Positions 30,298 through 39,468 of a stretch of DNA of 64,000 nucleotides are shown here, piece by piece. Position 1 is the stretch's first letter, and the number at the start of each line of letters is the position of its first letter. A model generated the notes under the pieces. The model was not told the origin of the DNA. It saw nothing but the letters and a program-made list of their open reading frames with translations, and searched no databases. Position numbers and translations under genes: made by a program. The stretch is from JAGWRI01 sp963728785 (lineage in GTDB: Bacteria > Gemmatimonadota > Gemmatimonadetes > Gemmatimonadales > Gemmatimonadaceae): the NCBI GenBank assembly GCA_963728785.1, contig CAVSKV010000002.1:496001-560000 (forward strand), given 5' to 3'.

Positions 30298-32826
30298 ATG
30301 CCAGAGCCATTGCCCAACCTCAAGAGCGTCGCACGCGTCGAACGCCACGGCCGCTGGACGGCGGGCCTAAACGGCGGGCTGAGCGACCTGCGCTACGCGG
30401 TCCGTACGCTGCGCCGCGCGCCGGCGTTTTCCGTCGTCGCCATTCTCACGCTTGCGCTCGGCATCGCGAGCACTACCGCGGCGTTCAGCGTCGTCGACTC
30501 CGTGGTCCTGCGCGGCCTGCCGTATCGCGCGGCCGGCCAGCTGCAGACCATTTACGAGCGGCGCGACGACGGTGGGCTCCGAACGCCCTCCTATCCGACC
30601 TTTCGCGACTGGCAGACCCAGGTCGCCTCGGCGTCCAGCACCATTGACGGTCTGGCGTTCGTGCGGGGAAACACCGTGACGCTGCCCGGTCCGGACGACC
30701 AGCAGCCGAGCATCGCGGCGTATGTGTCCGCCGGGTTTTTCTCCGTCATGGGCACCAGGCCGATGCTCGGGAGGGTCTTTCGGCCCGATGAAGAAGTGCC
30801 GGGTGCGCCTCCGGTGGCGGTGATCTCCTACGATCTGTTCATGCAGCGATTCGGCGGCGATCCGGCGACGGTTGGCTCCACGTTGGACGTGGACAGCGTG
30901 CCGACCGCGATCGTGGGCGTCATGCCCCGCGCCTTCGCATATCCGAACTTCGGGGGCAATTACTGGATGCCGGCGCGCCTCTGGCAGCCGATCGGCGTGT
31001 TCGAGGCGGCGCATCCCACGGTGCTCACTCTACGCGGCTTGCACGTGGACAGCCGTACGCTCATCAGGCTTCGCGACGGCGTCGATTCCGCCCAGGCGAT
31101 GTCCGTCATGGCCACCATCCAACGGCGCCTCGCGGCGGAGTATCCGGCAGATCAGGCCCGGTGGACGTCGGTATCCCTGCAGCCGCTCGCCAACGAGTTG
31201 TACGGAGGGTTCCCGTCGGCGCTCTTGTTGATATCGGGCGCCATCGCGCTCGTGCTCCTTCTGGCCTGCGCCAACGTTGCCAACCTGTTCCTCATCCGCG
31301 ACAGCGCCCGGGCCCGTGAACTCGCCGTGCGCGCCGCGCTCGGTGCTGGCCGCTGGCAACTCGTCCGTCAGTTGCTGGCCGAGGCATTGGTGCTCGCCGC
31401 TGTCGCCGGCGTGGTTGGCGCGCTGCTCGCCTCAGCGTTGGTCGGGTTCGTCCGGCACGCGCTCGGTGCGCTGATCCCCCTTTCCGACCAGTTGGCTCTC
31501 GATTGGCGTGCCGTGTCGTTCGCCGTGGGCACGTCGTTGGTTACGGCGCTGCTCGTGGGCGTCATGCCGGCAGTGCACGCGAGCAGTGGGCTGATGATGC
31601 AACGGATCAGGAGCGGCGGCGTATCGGCGGCTGGTGGCCGCGGCGAGCGCCGCGTGCGTAGTCTGCTCGTTTCGCTTCAGTTCGCGCTCGCCCTCACGCT
31701 TCTCGTCGGCGCCGGCCTCCTGCTGCAGAGCTTCCGGCGCTTGGCGTCGGTACCGCTGGGCTATGATCCCAACGACGTGATCAGCTTCTCCGTCGGGACC
31801 ACCACGCATCAGTACGACGCGCCGGCCGCGGCCGCCGGGCTGTATGCGCGAATCCTGGCAGCGTTGCACGACGTGCCCACCGTGCAGACCGCGGCCGCTG
31901 CCGGCGGCGCGCTGCTCAGCACGCCGGTGCGGAAGACCGACGAGCCGGCGGCCGGGGAGCCGGCTCTGCAGGCGCTCTATCATCCCGTGTCCACCGAGTA
32001 TCGGCAAACGATGCGCATCGCCGTGGTGGCCGGGCGCTGGTTCACGGACGACGACATGCGCACCGCCAGCGGCTTCGTGATCAGCGAGCGACTGGCGCAG
32101 CGGTTGTGGCCGGGAGCGAGCGCCCTTGGCAAGCGTATCACGGTACGGCGCCAATCGCAGGCCCGCGCCGACTTCGGCCAGCCGATCACCATGCCCGTCA
32201 TTGGAGTCGTGGCCGACGTGCACGAATACGGCCCGGCGGACGACGTGAGCCCCGAGGTGTATCTGCCCTACACCCTCGAGGTGTGGCCCTGGATGACTTT
32301 CGTGGTGCGTGCGCCGAACGCCGCCCATCTGCTGGCCGCGGTTTCCGATGCCGTCCGCCATACGGATTCCGCTATCCGGCTGCGCGACGAGCCGAGCGTG
32401 ATGCGGGGTGGTGCAGCGGGGATCGACGCGCAGCAGCGGTTCGTTACGATCGTGCTCGCCGGCTTCGCGCTTGGCGCTCTGCTCCTCGCAGCCATCGGAC
32501 TGTACGGGATCGTGGCGTACGGCGTGTTGCAGCGAAGGCGTGAGATCGGGGTTCGGATCGCGCTCGGGGCGTCAGCCGGCCGCGTAACCGCGCTCGTCCT
32601 GCGGGACGGCGTGACGTTCGTCATGCTGGGCGCGGCGCTGGGCCTGGCCGCTGCGCTGGCCTCTACGAAGCTCCTCCGGGCCATGCTCTTCCAGACCACG
32701 GCCACCGACATCACGACGTTCGTCGTCGTGCCGGTTGGGCTCGCCGTCGTGGCGCTCGTGGCCAGCTACCTGCCGGCGCGGCGTGCGGCGAAGACCGACC
32801 CGACGGTGGCATTGCGGGGAGACTGA
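30298..32826 (+). CDS. MacB/FtsX-type permease of the ADOP type (no ATPase partner)
   Basis: An 842-residue inner-membrane protein made of two MacB periplasmic core plus FtsX units. Hydrophobic segments are at about residues 45-65 (SVVAILTLALGIASTTAAF), a cluster at 305-430, one at 460-485 and a cluster at 715-835. The FtsX C-terminal motif RRREIGVRIALGAS is present and RARELAVRAALGAG is its partner in the first half. The PadR-like N-terminal extension of longer members is absent. No ABC ATPase adjoins it, so its energy partner is encoded elsewhere or it has a non-transport role. This type is abundant in Acidobacteria and Gemmatimonadota. Confidence 0.87.
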   Translation: MPEPLPNLKSVARVERHGRWTAGLNGGLSDLRYAVRTLRRAPAFSVVAILTLALGIASTTAAFSVVDSVVLRGLPYRAAGQLQTIYERRDDGGLRTPSYPTFRDWQTQVASASSTIDGLAFVRGNTVTLPGPDDQQPSIAAYVSAGFFSVMGTRPMLGRVFRPDEEVPGAPPVAVISYDLFMQRFGGDPATVGSTLDVDSVPTAIVGVMPRAFAYPNFGGNYWMPARLWQPIGVFEAAHPTVLTLRGLHVDSRTLIRLRDGVDSAQAMSVMATIQRRLAAEYPADQARWTSVSLQPLANELYGGFPSALLLISGAIALVLLLACANVANLFLIRDSARARELAVRAALGAGRWQLVRQLLAEALVLAAVAGVVGALLASALVGFVRHALGALIPLSDQLALDWRAVSFAVGTSLVTALLVGVMPAVHASSGLMMQRIRSGGVSAAGGRGERRVRSLLVSLQFALALTLLVGAGLLLQSFRRLASVPLGYDPNDVISFSVGTTTHQYDAPAAAAGLYARILAALHDVPTVQTAAAAGGALLSTPVRKTDEPAAGEPALQALYHPVSTEYRQTMRIAVVAGRWFTDDDMRTASGFVISERLAQRLWPGASALGKRITVRRQSQARADFGQPITMPVIGVVADVHEYGPADDVSPEVYLPYTLEVWPWMTFVVRAPNAAHLLAAVSDAVRHTDSAIRLRDEPSVMRGGAAGIDAQQRFVTIVLAGFALGALLLAAIGLYGIVAYGVLQRRREIGVRIALGASAGRVTALVLRDGVTFVMLGAALGLAAALASTKLLRAMLFQTTATDITTFVVVPVGLAVVALVASYLPARRAAKTDPTVALRGD

Positions 32827-32904
32827 CGGCCGGATCTGCGCACGTCGTTCACGCCGCACTGAGATCTTGCTGGTCTCGACGGCGACCGAAAACGAATCGC
32901 CCCC

Positions 32905-34731
32905 TCACTCCACCGTCACGCTCTTCGCCAGATTCCGCGGCTGATCCACATTCAGCCCCCGCTTCTCCGCGATGTAGTACGCCAGTAGTTGCAGCGGCAC
33001 CACCGCCAGTACCGGGTACAACATGTCGATCGTCTCCGGAATCCGGATCTCGAAATCGATCTTGCCGTCGAGCGACGGCTCGTCCCGGCTCGTGATCACG
33101 ATCACCCGCCCGCCCCTCGCCTTCACCTCGCTGATGTTCGACACCACCTTGTCGAACACGCTGTCGTGCGGCGCGATGAACACCACGGGCATGTTTTCGT
33201 CGATCAACGCGATCGGCCCATGCTTCATTTCCGCCGCCGGATACCCCTCGGCGTGGATGTAGCTGATCTCCTTCATCTTGAGCGCGCCCTCCAACGCCAC
33301 GGGGAAGTTGTAGCCGCGCCCCAGGTACAGAAAATTCGTCGCATCGCGGAACCGATCGGCGATCTTCTCGATACCCCCGGCTCGCTCGAGAATGGACTGC
33401 ACCTTCCCCGGCAGCGCCTCCATGGCCTGCGCGATCCCCCGCCCCGTCTCCACCGACAGATTGCGGAGCCGCGCCAGCTTGAGCGTCAGCAGCGCCAGCG
33501 CCATTACCTGGCTGGTGAATGCCTTGGTCGACGCCACGCCGATCTCCGGACCGGCGTGCAGATAGATGCCCCCGTCGTCCTCCCGGGCGATCGTCGAGCC
33601 CACGACGTTCACCAGCCCCAGCGTCTTGGCCCCCCGCCGCTTGGCTTCGCGCATCGCCGCCAACGTGTCGGCCGTCTCGCCGGATTGTGAAATCACCACA
33701 CAGAGCGTCCGGGCGTCCACGATCGGGTTTCTATATCGAAACTCAGATGCGTACTCCACGGCCACCGGAATCCGGGCCAGATCCTCGATCATCAACTTCC
33801 CGATGAGCGCCGCGTGCCAACTCGTGCCGCACGCGGTGATGATGATGTGCTCCAGCTCCAGCATCTCGGTCTTCGTCAGGTTCAATCCGCCCAGCTTGGA
33901 GAATCCCTCCTCGGTCACCAGCCGCCCGCGCATCGTGTTCTCGATGGTCTGCGGCTGCTCGAAGATCTCCTTGAGCATGAAGTGCTCGAACCCGCCCTTC
34001 TCGATCTGGTCCAGGTCCCAGTCGATCCGGTTCACGTTCTTGGGCACGTCGTTGGCGTCCAGGTCGAACACGCGGTAGCCGCCGCGCGTCAGCACGGCCA
34101 TCTCACCGTCGTCCAGATACACGACCTGTCGCGTGTGCTGCAGAATGGCCGCCACGTCGCTCGCCACGTAATGCTCGCCGTCTCCCAGCCCGATGAGTAG
34201 CGGGCTGCCCTTGCGCGCCGCCACGATCTTGTCGGGGTCGCGGCTCGAGATCACCGCGATGCCGTACGTGCCCTCCACCAGATGCAGCGCCTCGATCACC
34301 GCCTGCTCGAGATTGCCCCTGAACGCCGCCTCGATCAGGTGCGCCAGCACCTCGGTGTCGGTGTCGGACTTGAACACGTGCCCGGCCTCGATCAGCCGCT
34401 TCCGGAGCACGCTGTAATTCTCGATGATCCCGTTGTGCACCACGGCGATCGTGTCGGTGCAGTCGCGCTGGGGATGCGCGTTCTTCTCGCTCGGCACCCC
34501 ATGCGTGGCCCACCGCGTGTGCCCGATCCCGGTGGTCCCCGCGATCGGCCGCGCGGCGACGGTCGCCTCGAGCGCCGCGATCTTGCCCTTCGCGCGGCGT
34601 ATGTCCACGCCCTCGTCACCGAGCAGCGCCACCCCGGCAGAGTCGTAGCCGCGGTACTCCATGCGCCTGAGCCCGTCGATCAGCATCGGCGTCGCGACGC
34701 GCGGCCCCACGTACCCTATGATTCCACACAT
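32905..34731 (-). CDS. glmS: Glutamine-fructose-6-phosphate aminotransferase (isomerising)
   Basis: Makes glucosamine-6-phosphate from fructose-6-phosphate and glutamine, the entry to peptidoglycan and lipopolysaccharide amino sugars. The 608-residue length is standard. The catalytic Cys follows the initiator Met (MCGIIGYVG) in the glutaminase domain (about 1-230). Two SIS sugar-isomerase domains follow (about 290-420 and 460-595), with SQSGETADTLAA and the terminal NLAKSVTVE characteristic. It starts 22 bp after glmM, so the two first steps are co-transcribed. There is no room for a glmS ribozyme. Confidence 0.97.
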   Translation of the reverse strand: MCGIIGYVGPRVATPMLIDGLRRMEYRGYDSAGVALLGDEGVDIRRAKGKIAALEATVAARPIAGTTGIGHTRWATHGVPSEKNAHPQRDCTDTIAVVHNGIIENYSVLRKRLIEAGHVFKSDTDTEVLAHLIEAAFRGNLEQAVIEALHLVEGTYGIAVISSRDPDKIVAARKGSPLLIGLGDGEHYVASDVAAILQHTRQVVYLDDGEMAVLTRGGYRVFDLDANDVPKNVNRIDWDLDQIEKGGFEHFMLKEIFEQPQTIENTMRGRLVTEEGFSKLGGLNLTKTEMLELEHIIITACGTSWHAALIGKLMIEDLARIPVAVEYASEFRYRNPIVDARTLCVVISQSGETADTLAAMREAKRRGAKTLGLVNVVGSTIAREDDGGIYLHAGPEIGVASTKAFTSQVMALALLTLKLARLRNLSVETGRGIAQAMEALPGKVQSILERAGGIEKIADRFRDATNFLYLGRGYNFPVALEGALKMKEISYIHAEGYPAAEMKHGPIALIDENMPVVFIAPHDSVFDKVVSNISEVKARGGRVIVITSRDEPSLDGKIDFEIRIPETIDMLYPVLAVVPLQLLAYYIAEKRGLNVDQPRNLAKSVTVE

Positions 34732-34753
34732 TCGGCACGGCCCCCTTCGTATT

Positions 34754-36124
34754 TTACCCGCCGAGCGCCTCCAACGGCGCCCGCGATTGCCTGATCAACT
34801 CCCGCGCTGCCGTCTCCGTTGGCGCCTCCGCAATCACCCTCACGATCGGTTCAGTGCCCGACGGGCGCACATGCACCCACCGATTGGACCATGACAGCCG
34901 AAGCCCATCCTGCATGTCGACATCGGCATCCGGAAACACGGCCCGCATGGCGCTGTACACGGTGTCCAGACTCGCCTTCGGACGATCCAGCTTGTCCTTG
35001 ACGATCACGTACCGTGGCAGCTCCGCCACAATCGCCGAGAGGGGCTTGGCGTCCTCCAGCATCAACTGCAAGACCAGTGCCGCGCCCACCGGCGCATCCC
35101 GTCCCAGGTGCACTTCGGGCAGGATCACCCCGCCGTTCCCCTCCCCTCCCACCACGGCCTTCGCGTCGCGCATCGCCACGGCCACGTTCACCTCGCCCAC
35201 CGGCGCGCGCAGCAGCGCCGACCCGCCGGCAACCGCCGCATCCTCTACCACACGACTGGTCGAGAGGTTCGTGACCACGGGGCCCTTCCGGTGCCGCAGC
35301 ACCAGCCGCGTGGCCAATGCCAGCGTATAGTCCTCACCGATCGCCCGCCCTTCATTGGAGACGATGGCCAGCCGGTCCACGTCGGGGTCCACCGCAAACC
35401 CCACGTCGGCACCGGTCTCCTGCACGAACCGCTGCAGTTCGCCGAGGTTCTCGGGCACCGGCTCGGGAGAGCGGGGAAAGCGGCCGTCGGGCTCCGCGTT
35501 GATGACGCTCACCACGCACCCCAGCCGGTCGAGCAACGCCGGCATGATCACCGATCCGGCGCCGCGGCAGCAATCCAATGCCACCTTGAACCGGCGGCGG
35601 CGCAGGCCCTCCACGTCCACGTACGGAATCGAAAGGACACCGTCGATGTGTCGCAGAACGGCACGATCGTCGTGCTCGAGCACGCCGAGTTTGTCCCACG
35701 TCGCGTACGGAATGCCCGTCTCTGCAATCCGGCGCATCTCGGCAGCCTCGGTGGCTTCGAGAAACAGCCCCGCTGGTCCGATGAACTTGAGCGCGTTCCA
35801 CTCGATGGGGTTGTGGCTGGCCGAGAGCATCAGTCCGCCCGCGGCCCGGTGGTGCTCCACCGCCAACTGGCAGGTGGGGGTCGTCGTGAGACCGATATCC
35901 ATGACGGTGCACCCCACCGACTGGAGGGCCCCGACAGCGACCCGGTGGAACATCGGCCCCGACACACGGCTGTCGCGCCCCAGCACCACGGTGCGCGAAT
36001 GCCCGGCACCGGCCGCCCAGGCGCCGAAGGCCGCGGCATAGCGCGCCACCACCTCCGGAGTGAGCGACTCGCCCACCCGCCCTCGAATTCCCGACACACT
36101 GACCATCAGGCCGTCGTGGCCCAT
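34754..36124 (-). CDS. glmM: Phosphoglucosamine mutase
   Basis: Converts glucosamine-6-phosphate to glucosamine-1-phosphate. The phosphohexomutase signature SASHNP near residues 101-106 holds the phosphorylated Ser, the metal loop is DPDVDR (near 240), and the C-terminal RPSGTEPIVRV is the phosphate-binding loop. The ATG at 36124 gives 456 residues, and GGAGG lies just upstream; a longer frame adds an unlikely N-terminus. The gene precedes glmS on the same strand. The sugar-loop sequence resembles archaeal-type or divergent members, so phosphomannomutase activity cannot be fully excluded, but the glmS context favours GlmM. Confidence 0.93.
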   Translation of the reverse strand: MGHDGLMVSVSGIRGRVGESLTPEVVARYAAAFGAWAAGAGHSRTVVLGRDSRVSGPMFHRVAVGALQSVGCTVMDIGLTTTPTCQLAVEHHRAAGGLMLSASHNPIEWNALKFIGPAGLFLEATEAAEMRRIAETGIPYATWDKLGVLEHDDRAVLRHIDGVLSIPYVDVEGLRRRRFKVALDCCRGAGSVIMPALLDRLGCVVSVINAEPDGRFPRSPEPVPENLGELQRFVQETGADVGFAVDPDVDRLAIVSNEGRAIGEDYTLALATRLVLRHRKGPVVTNLSTSRVVEDAAVAGGSALLRAPVGEVNVAVAMRDAKAVVGGEGNGGVILPEVHLGRDAPVGAALVLQLMLEDAKPLSAIVAELPRYVIVKDKLDRPKASLDTVYSAMRAVFPDADVDMQDGLRLSWSNRWVHVRPSGTEPIVRVIAEAPTETAARELIRQSRAPLEALGG

Positions 36125-36236
36125 GCATCCTCCGTCTGCGAGAGCGAAAGCTAGCCCCACCGGGGGAACGCGCAAAGCGAGGAGCTACCAGCGCTTTACA
36201 CCCTCTCCACGGGGGTCTAACTTGACGCCGCCCGCC

Positions 36237-37997
36237 ATGGACAACGGTCCCCTGACTCAGCCGCACGACAAACGCGGCACAATTCGCTTTCCGTTCCGGC
36301 TCAAGATGGCCGCCATCAGCGCCGGGGCCGTCCTGCTCACGCTGGGCGTGATCATGGTGCCCGTGTACGTGACCACCCGGAGCCAGTTGGCCAAGGTCCA
36401 CGGCGACCGCCTGCTGGGCATCGCCCGCGGCGCCACGCTCGTGGTGAACGCGGACTCACTGGACGTCATCGCGGCCAAGGGGCAGGCGACGCCGGCCTTC
36501 CGCGACAGCCGATCCGCGCTGCTGCACGCCTGGGTCGCCAACGGCGCCAGCGAGAGCAACCTCGTGAACGGGCTCGCCATCGTGCGCCTCGACAGCACCG
36601 GGGGCTGGCGGGTGCTCGTACACGCGTCGTGGCAGACCGGTCAGCCGCAGTATGCGCGGCCCTGGCTCTCGCCGCCCGGGCTTTCCGATAGCATGCAGAT
36701 CGGGCGCGAAGCGTACACCGGGGTGTACGTATCCGACGAGGGATCGCTGCTCTCGGCCGAGGTGCCCGTGCATCGCCCCGACGGCTCGATCGCCGGTTTC
36801 ATCGTGGCCACGCTACGCGCCGACCAGTTCCTGAGCGACCTGCGTTGGCAACTGCTCCAGTTCACGCCGTTCCCCCTGGTCGCGCTGCTGCTCGCCCTCG
36901 GCCTCTCGTACTGGGGCGCCGCGCGGCTCACCCGGGGCCTGGACGAAGTCACGCGCCACACCGATGCCGTGGCCACTGGCGAGTTGCGCCATGAACTGCA
37001 CGAGGTCGCCTCCGACGAGGTTGGCGCCATGGCCGAGTCGGTGCGCCGTATGACCGTCGGCCTGCGCAGTTTGCTGCTCGAACTCGACCTGGGAGCCAGA
37101 GAAGTGGCGGCCACGGCCGAGGAACTCGCGGCGAGCGCCGAGGAGATGACGGCCACCACCGACCAGGTATCGGCGGCCGCCCGCGCAATCGCGCGGGCCA
37201 CCGCCACCCAGACCGACAACGTGAAGGCGGCCACTGAGGGGTCCACGCGTGTGGCCGATCGCGCGTTCACGGTGGCGGGACACGCGCGTCACGCGCAGAA
37301 TGCCTCGGACATCATGGCGCGCTCGGCGGCGCGCGGCGTCACGGCGGCCGGCCAGGCGCTGGAGAGCATGACGGCCATCGCGGCCGTTACGAATGACGCC
37401 GTGCCGGCAGTAGTGGAGTTGGGGGAGAAGTCTCAGCGCATAGGCAAGATCACCGAGACCATCGCCGGCATCGCCAAGCAGACCAATCTGCTCGCGCTCA
37501 ACGCCGCCATCGAGGCCGCCCGAGCGGGGGAACACGGCAAGGGATTCGCCGTCGTCGCCGACGAGGTGCGCAAGCTCGCCAACGAGACGGCTCGCGCGCT
37601 CGACAACATCCGCACTCTGGCCGGCGAGATCCGCACGGCGGCCATCCGCACCGAAGAGCGGATTGCGCAGGTGACCGACCGGGTGGCGCTGGGAGAGGGC
37701 GTGATCCGCGCGTCGTCGGGCGCGCTGGCCCAGATCGGCACGGAGATCGAGGCGAGCCGCAGTGCCGTGGACCTGATCGTCGCCTCGGCCGAAGCGCAGC
37801 GCCACGACGCCGCCGCGCTGGCGAGCGAGATCGAGGCCCTGCAGCTGGCGGCCGAGCAGAACGCGGCCACCGCCGAGCAGGTGAGCGGTGTGGTGGAGCA
37901 GCAGACGGAATCGATGAACGCCGTGGTGCAGTCCAGCCAGCATCTGGCCGCAATAGCCGAGCGGCTCAAGCAGTCCATGGCGCGCTTCAACCTGTGA
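36237..37997 (+). CDS. Methyl-accepting chemotaxis protein
   Basis: A 586-residue chemoreceptor. TM1 (about residues 22-44, MAAISAGAVLLTLGVIMVPV) is followed by a periplasmic ligand domain of about 160 residues. TM2 lies near 205-225, the HAMP domain near 230-280, and the signalling coiled coil runs to the end. The highly conserved hairpin tip NLLALNAAIEAARAGEHGKG and FAVVADEVRKLA is present. There is no C-terminal CheR-tether pentapeptide. No other chemotaxis gene is nearby, and its stop overlaps a ligase-type gene. Confidence 0.92.
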   Translation: MDNGPLTQPHDKRGTIRFPFRLKMAAISAGAVLLTLGVIMVPVYVTTRSQLAKVHGDRLLGIARGATLVVNADSLDVIAAKGQATPAFRDSRSALLHAWVANGASESNLVNGLAIVRLDSTGGWRVLVHASWQTGQPQYARPWLSPPGLSDSMQIGREAYTGVYVSDEGSLLSAEVPVHRPDGSIAGFIVATLRADQFLSDLRWQLLQFTPFPLVALLLALGLSYWGAARLTRGLDEVTRHTDAVATGELRHELHEVASDEVGAMAESVRRMTVGLRSLLLELDLGAREVAATAEELAASAEEMTATTDQVSAAARAIARATATQTDNVKAATEGSTRVADRAFTVAGHARHAQNASDIMARSAARGVTAAGQALESMTAIAAVTNDAVPAVVELGEKSQRIGKITETIAGIAKQTNLLALNAAIEAARAGEHGKGFAVVADEVRKLANETARALDNIRTLAGEIRTAAIRTEERIAQVTDRVALGEGVIRASSGALAQIGTEIEASRSAVDLIVASAEAQRHDAAALASEIEALQLAAEQNAATAEQVSGVVEQQTESMNAVVQSSQHLAAIAERLKQSMARFNL

Positions 37998-39439
37998 GCG
38001 ATCCCCTGTCGCTGCTCCCGCTGGCCGCCGCGGCGGGGGGCGGCCAGATGGGAGACTATCCAGCGCCGCAACTCGTGGCGGCCGGCCTCACCCTGCTCCA
38101 ACGATGCGCGCCTCTCGTTCGTGCGCTCTCCGGCCGCCGCTCGGCAGTGCTCCTTCCGGCCTGCCCCGCATACCTCACGGCACTGGCGGCCAGCGACGGT
38201 CGAGGAGCCGTGCTCATCAACCCGTTGGCGGCGCCGGCGGAAATAGCGATGCAGTTGCGCGATGCGGACGTGGGCGCCGTGTTCACCATGACGCCCCTGG
38301 CCGTGCGATTGCCCGACGGGGTGCCGTTCGTCGTGCTCGACGACGCCCCGCGGTCGGCGCGCTTCGTGGCAGGCGGCACGGCGCGTGACGTGGACCTGGG
38401 CTCGCATCAGGGGCTGGCGCTCGAAGGCGAGCGTGACGCCGACGGGCGCGACGAGGAGGCGGTCGTCGTGTACACCTCGGGCATGGCCGGCCGGCCGCAG
38501 GGCGCCGTGCTCTCCCACCGCAATCTGATCGCCAACGCCCGAAGCACCGTGGAGGCCGCCCATCAGGACGCCGCCGACCACGTGCTCGCACTATTGCCGT
38601 TCGCTCATTTGTTCGGCCTCACGGTCACCGCGATCGCGCCGCTGTTCGCCGGCGCTCGCGTCACGCCCATGGAGCGGTTTCATCCGGTGCGCGCCGCCGA
38701 ACTCTTGGCCACGAGCGGAATCACCGAGGTGGTGGGCGTGCCGGCCGTGTTCAAGACGCTGCTCGCCGCCGTCGAGCGCCGCGGCGCCGGCGTCGGCGAT
38801 CTGCGCGTGTGCATCTGCGGCGGTGCGCCGCTGTCCGCTGAACTCCAGGACCGGTGGTTCGAAGTCACAGGCGTGGAGCTGCGGCAGGGCTACGGGCTCA
38901 CCGAGGCGGCGCCGGTGTGCCTGTTCAACCGCATCGACCAGCCCAACGTGCGCGGTACGCTGGGCATACCTTTCCCGGGCGTGGAGATTTCCATCCGGCA
39001 ACCGGCCAGCGGGAGCAGCCCGGCGGCCACGGCGGCCTTGGCCAACGGGCAATCGGGCGAAATCTGCGTGCGTGGCGCCAACGTGTTCAGCGGATATCTG
39101 AACGGCGGCGAGGCAGGACTGCAGGTGCGCGAGGGGTGGCTGTACACCGGCGACCGCGGCGCCGTGCGCCCCGGCGGGAGCGTGGCGTTCGAAGGCGTGA
39201 TCAAGCCGATGTTCACGCACAATGGCTTCAATATCTATCCCGAAGAGATCCGGCAGGCGGTCCTCGAGCTGCCCGGCGTGCGTGAGGTCGGCGTGCGCGC
39301 CGTCCCGGAGTCGTCGCGCGAATTCGATATCGCGCTCGACGTCCGCGGCTCGGTCACCGCCGATGCGATTCGCCAGTGGTGCGAGTCGCGGCTGAGCGCC
39401 TACAAGCAACCCATGACCGTGGTGGTCAGCGGCGGCTGA
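37994..39439 (+). CDS. AMP-binding acyl-CoA synthetase/ligase family protein
   Basis: An ANL-superfamily enzyme of 481 residues, activating a carboxylic acid to its adenylate. The AMP-binding P-loop is altered (VVYTSGMAGRPQGAVLSH in place of TSGTTGxPKG, so the usual Lys is missing). Other motifs are GYGLTEAAPV (A5), YTGDRG (A7) and the C-terminal Lys in LSAYKQP (A10). The GTG start overlaps the chemoreceptor stop (GTGA). It is short for the family, with a reduced N-terminal part. The acid substrate is unknown. Confidence 0.87.
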   Translation: MSDPLSLLPLAAAAGGGQMGDYPAPQLVAAGLTLLQRCAPLVRALSGRRSAVLLPACPAYLTALAASDGRGAVLINPLAAPAEIAMQLRDADVGAVFTMTPLAVRLPDGVPFVVLDDAPRSARFVAGGTARDVDLGSHQGLALEGERDADGRDEEAVVVYTSGMAGRPQGAVLSHRNLIANARSTVEAAHQDAADHVLALLPFAHLFGLTVTAIAPLFAGARVTPMERFHPVRAAELLATSGITEVVGVPAVFKTLLAAVERRGAGVGDLRVCICGGAPLSAELQDRWFEVTGVELRQGYGLTEAAPVCLFNRIDQPNVRGTLGIPFPGVEISIRQPASGSSPAATAALANGQSGEICVRGANVFSGYLNGGEAGLQVREGWLYTGDRGAVRPGGSVAFEGVIKPMFTHNGFNIYPEEIRQAVLELPGVREVGVRAVPESSREFDIALDVRGSVTADAIRQWCESRLSAYKQPMTVVVSGG

Positions 39440-39468
39440 CGCCGCCACGGCGGGGCCCGGACTCCCCG

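Noticed and set aside
34732..34753. glmS ribozyme
   Set aside because: Only 22 bp separate glmM from glmS, too short for the ribozyme, and no matching core is present.
38283..38591. Minus-strand 102-codon frame inside the acyl-CoA ligase
   Set aside because: Overlaps a well-supported gene and has only Arg/Pro-rich composition.
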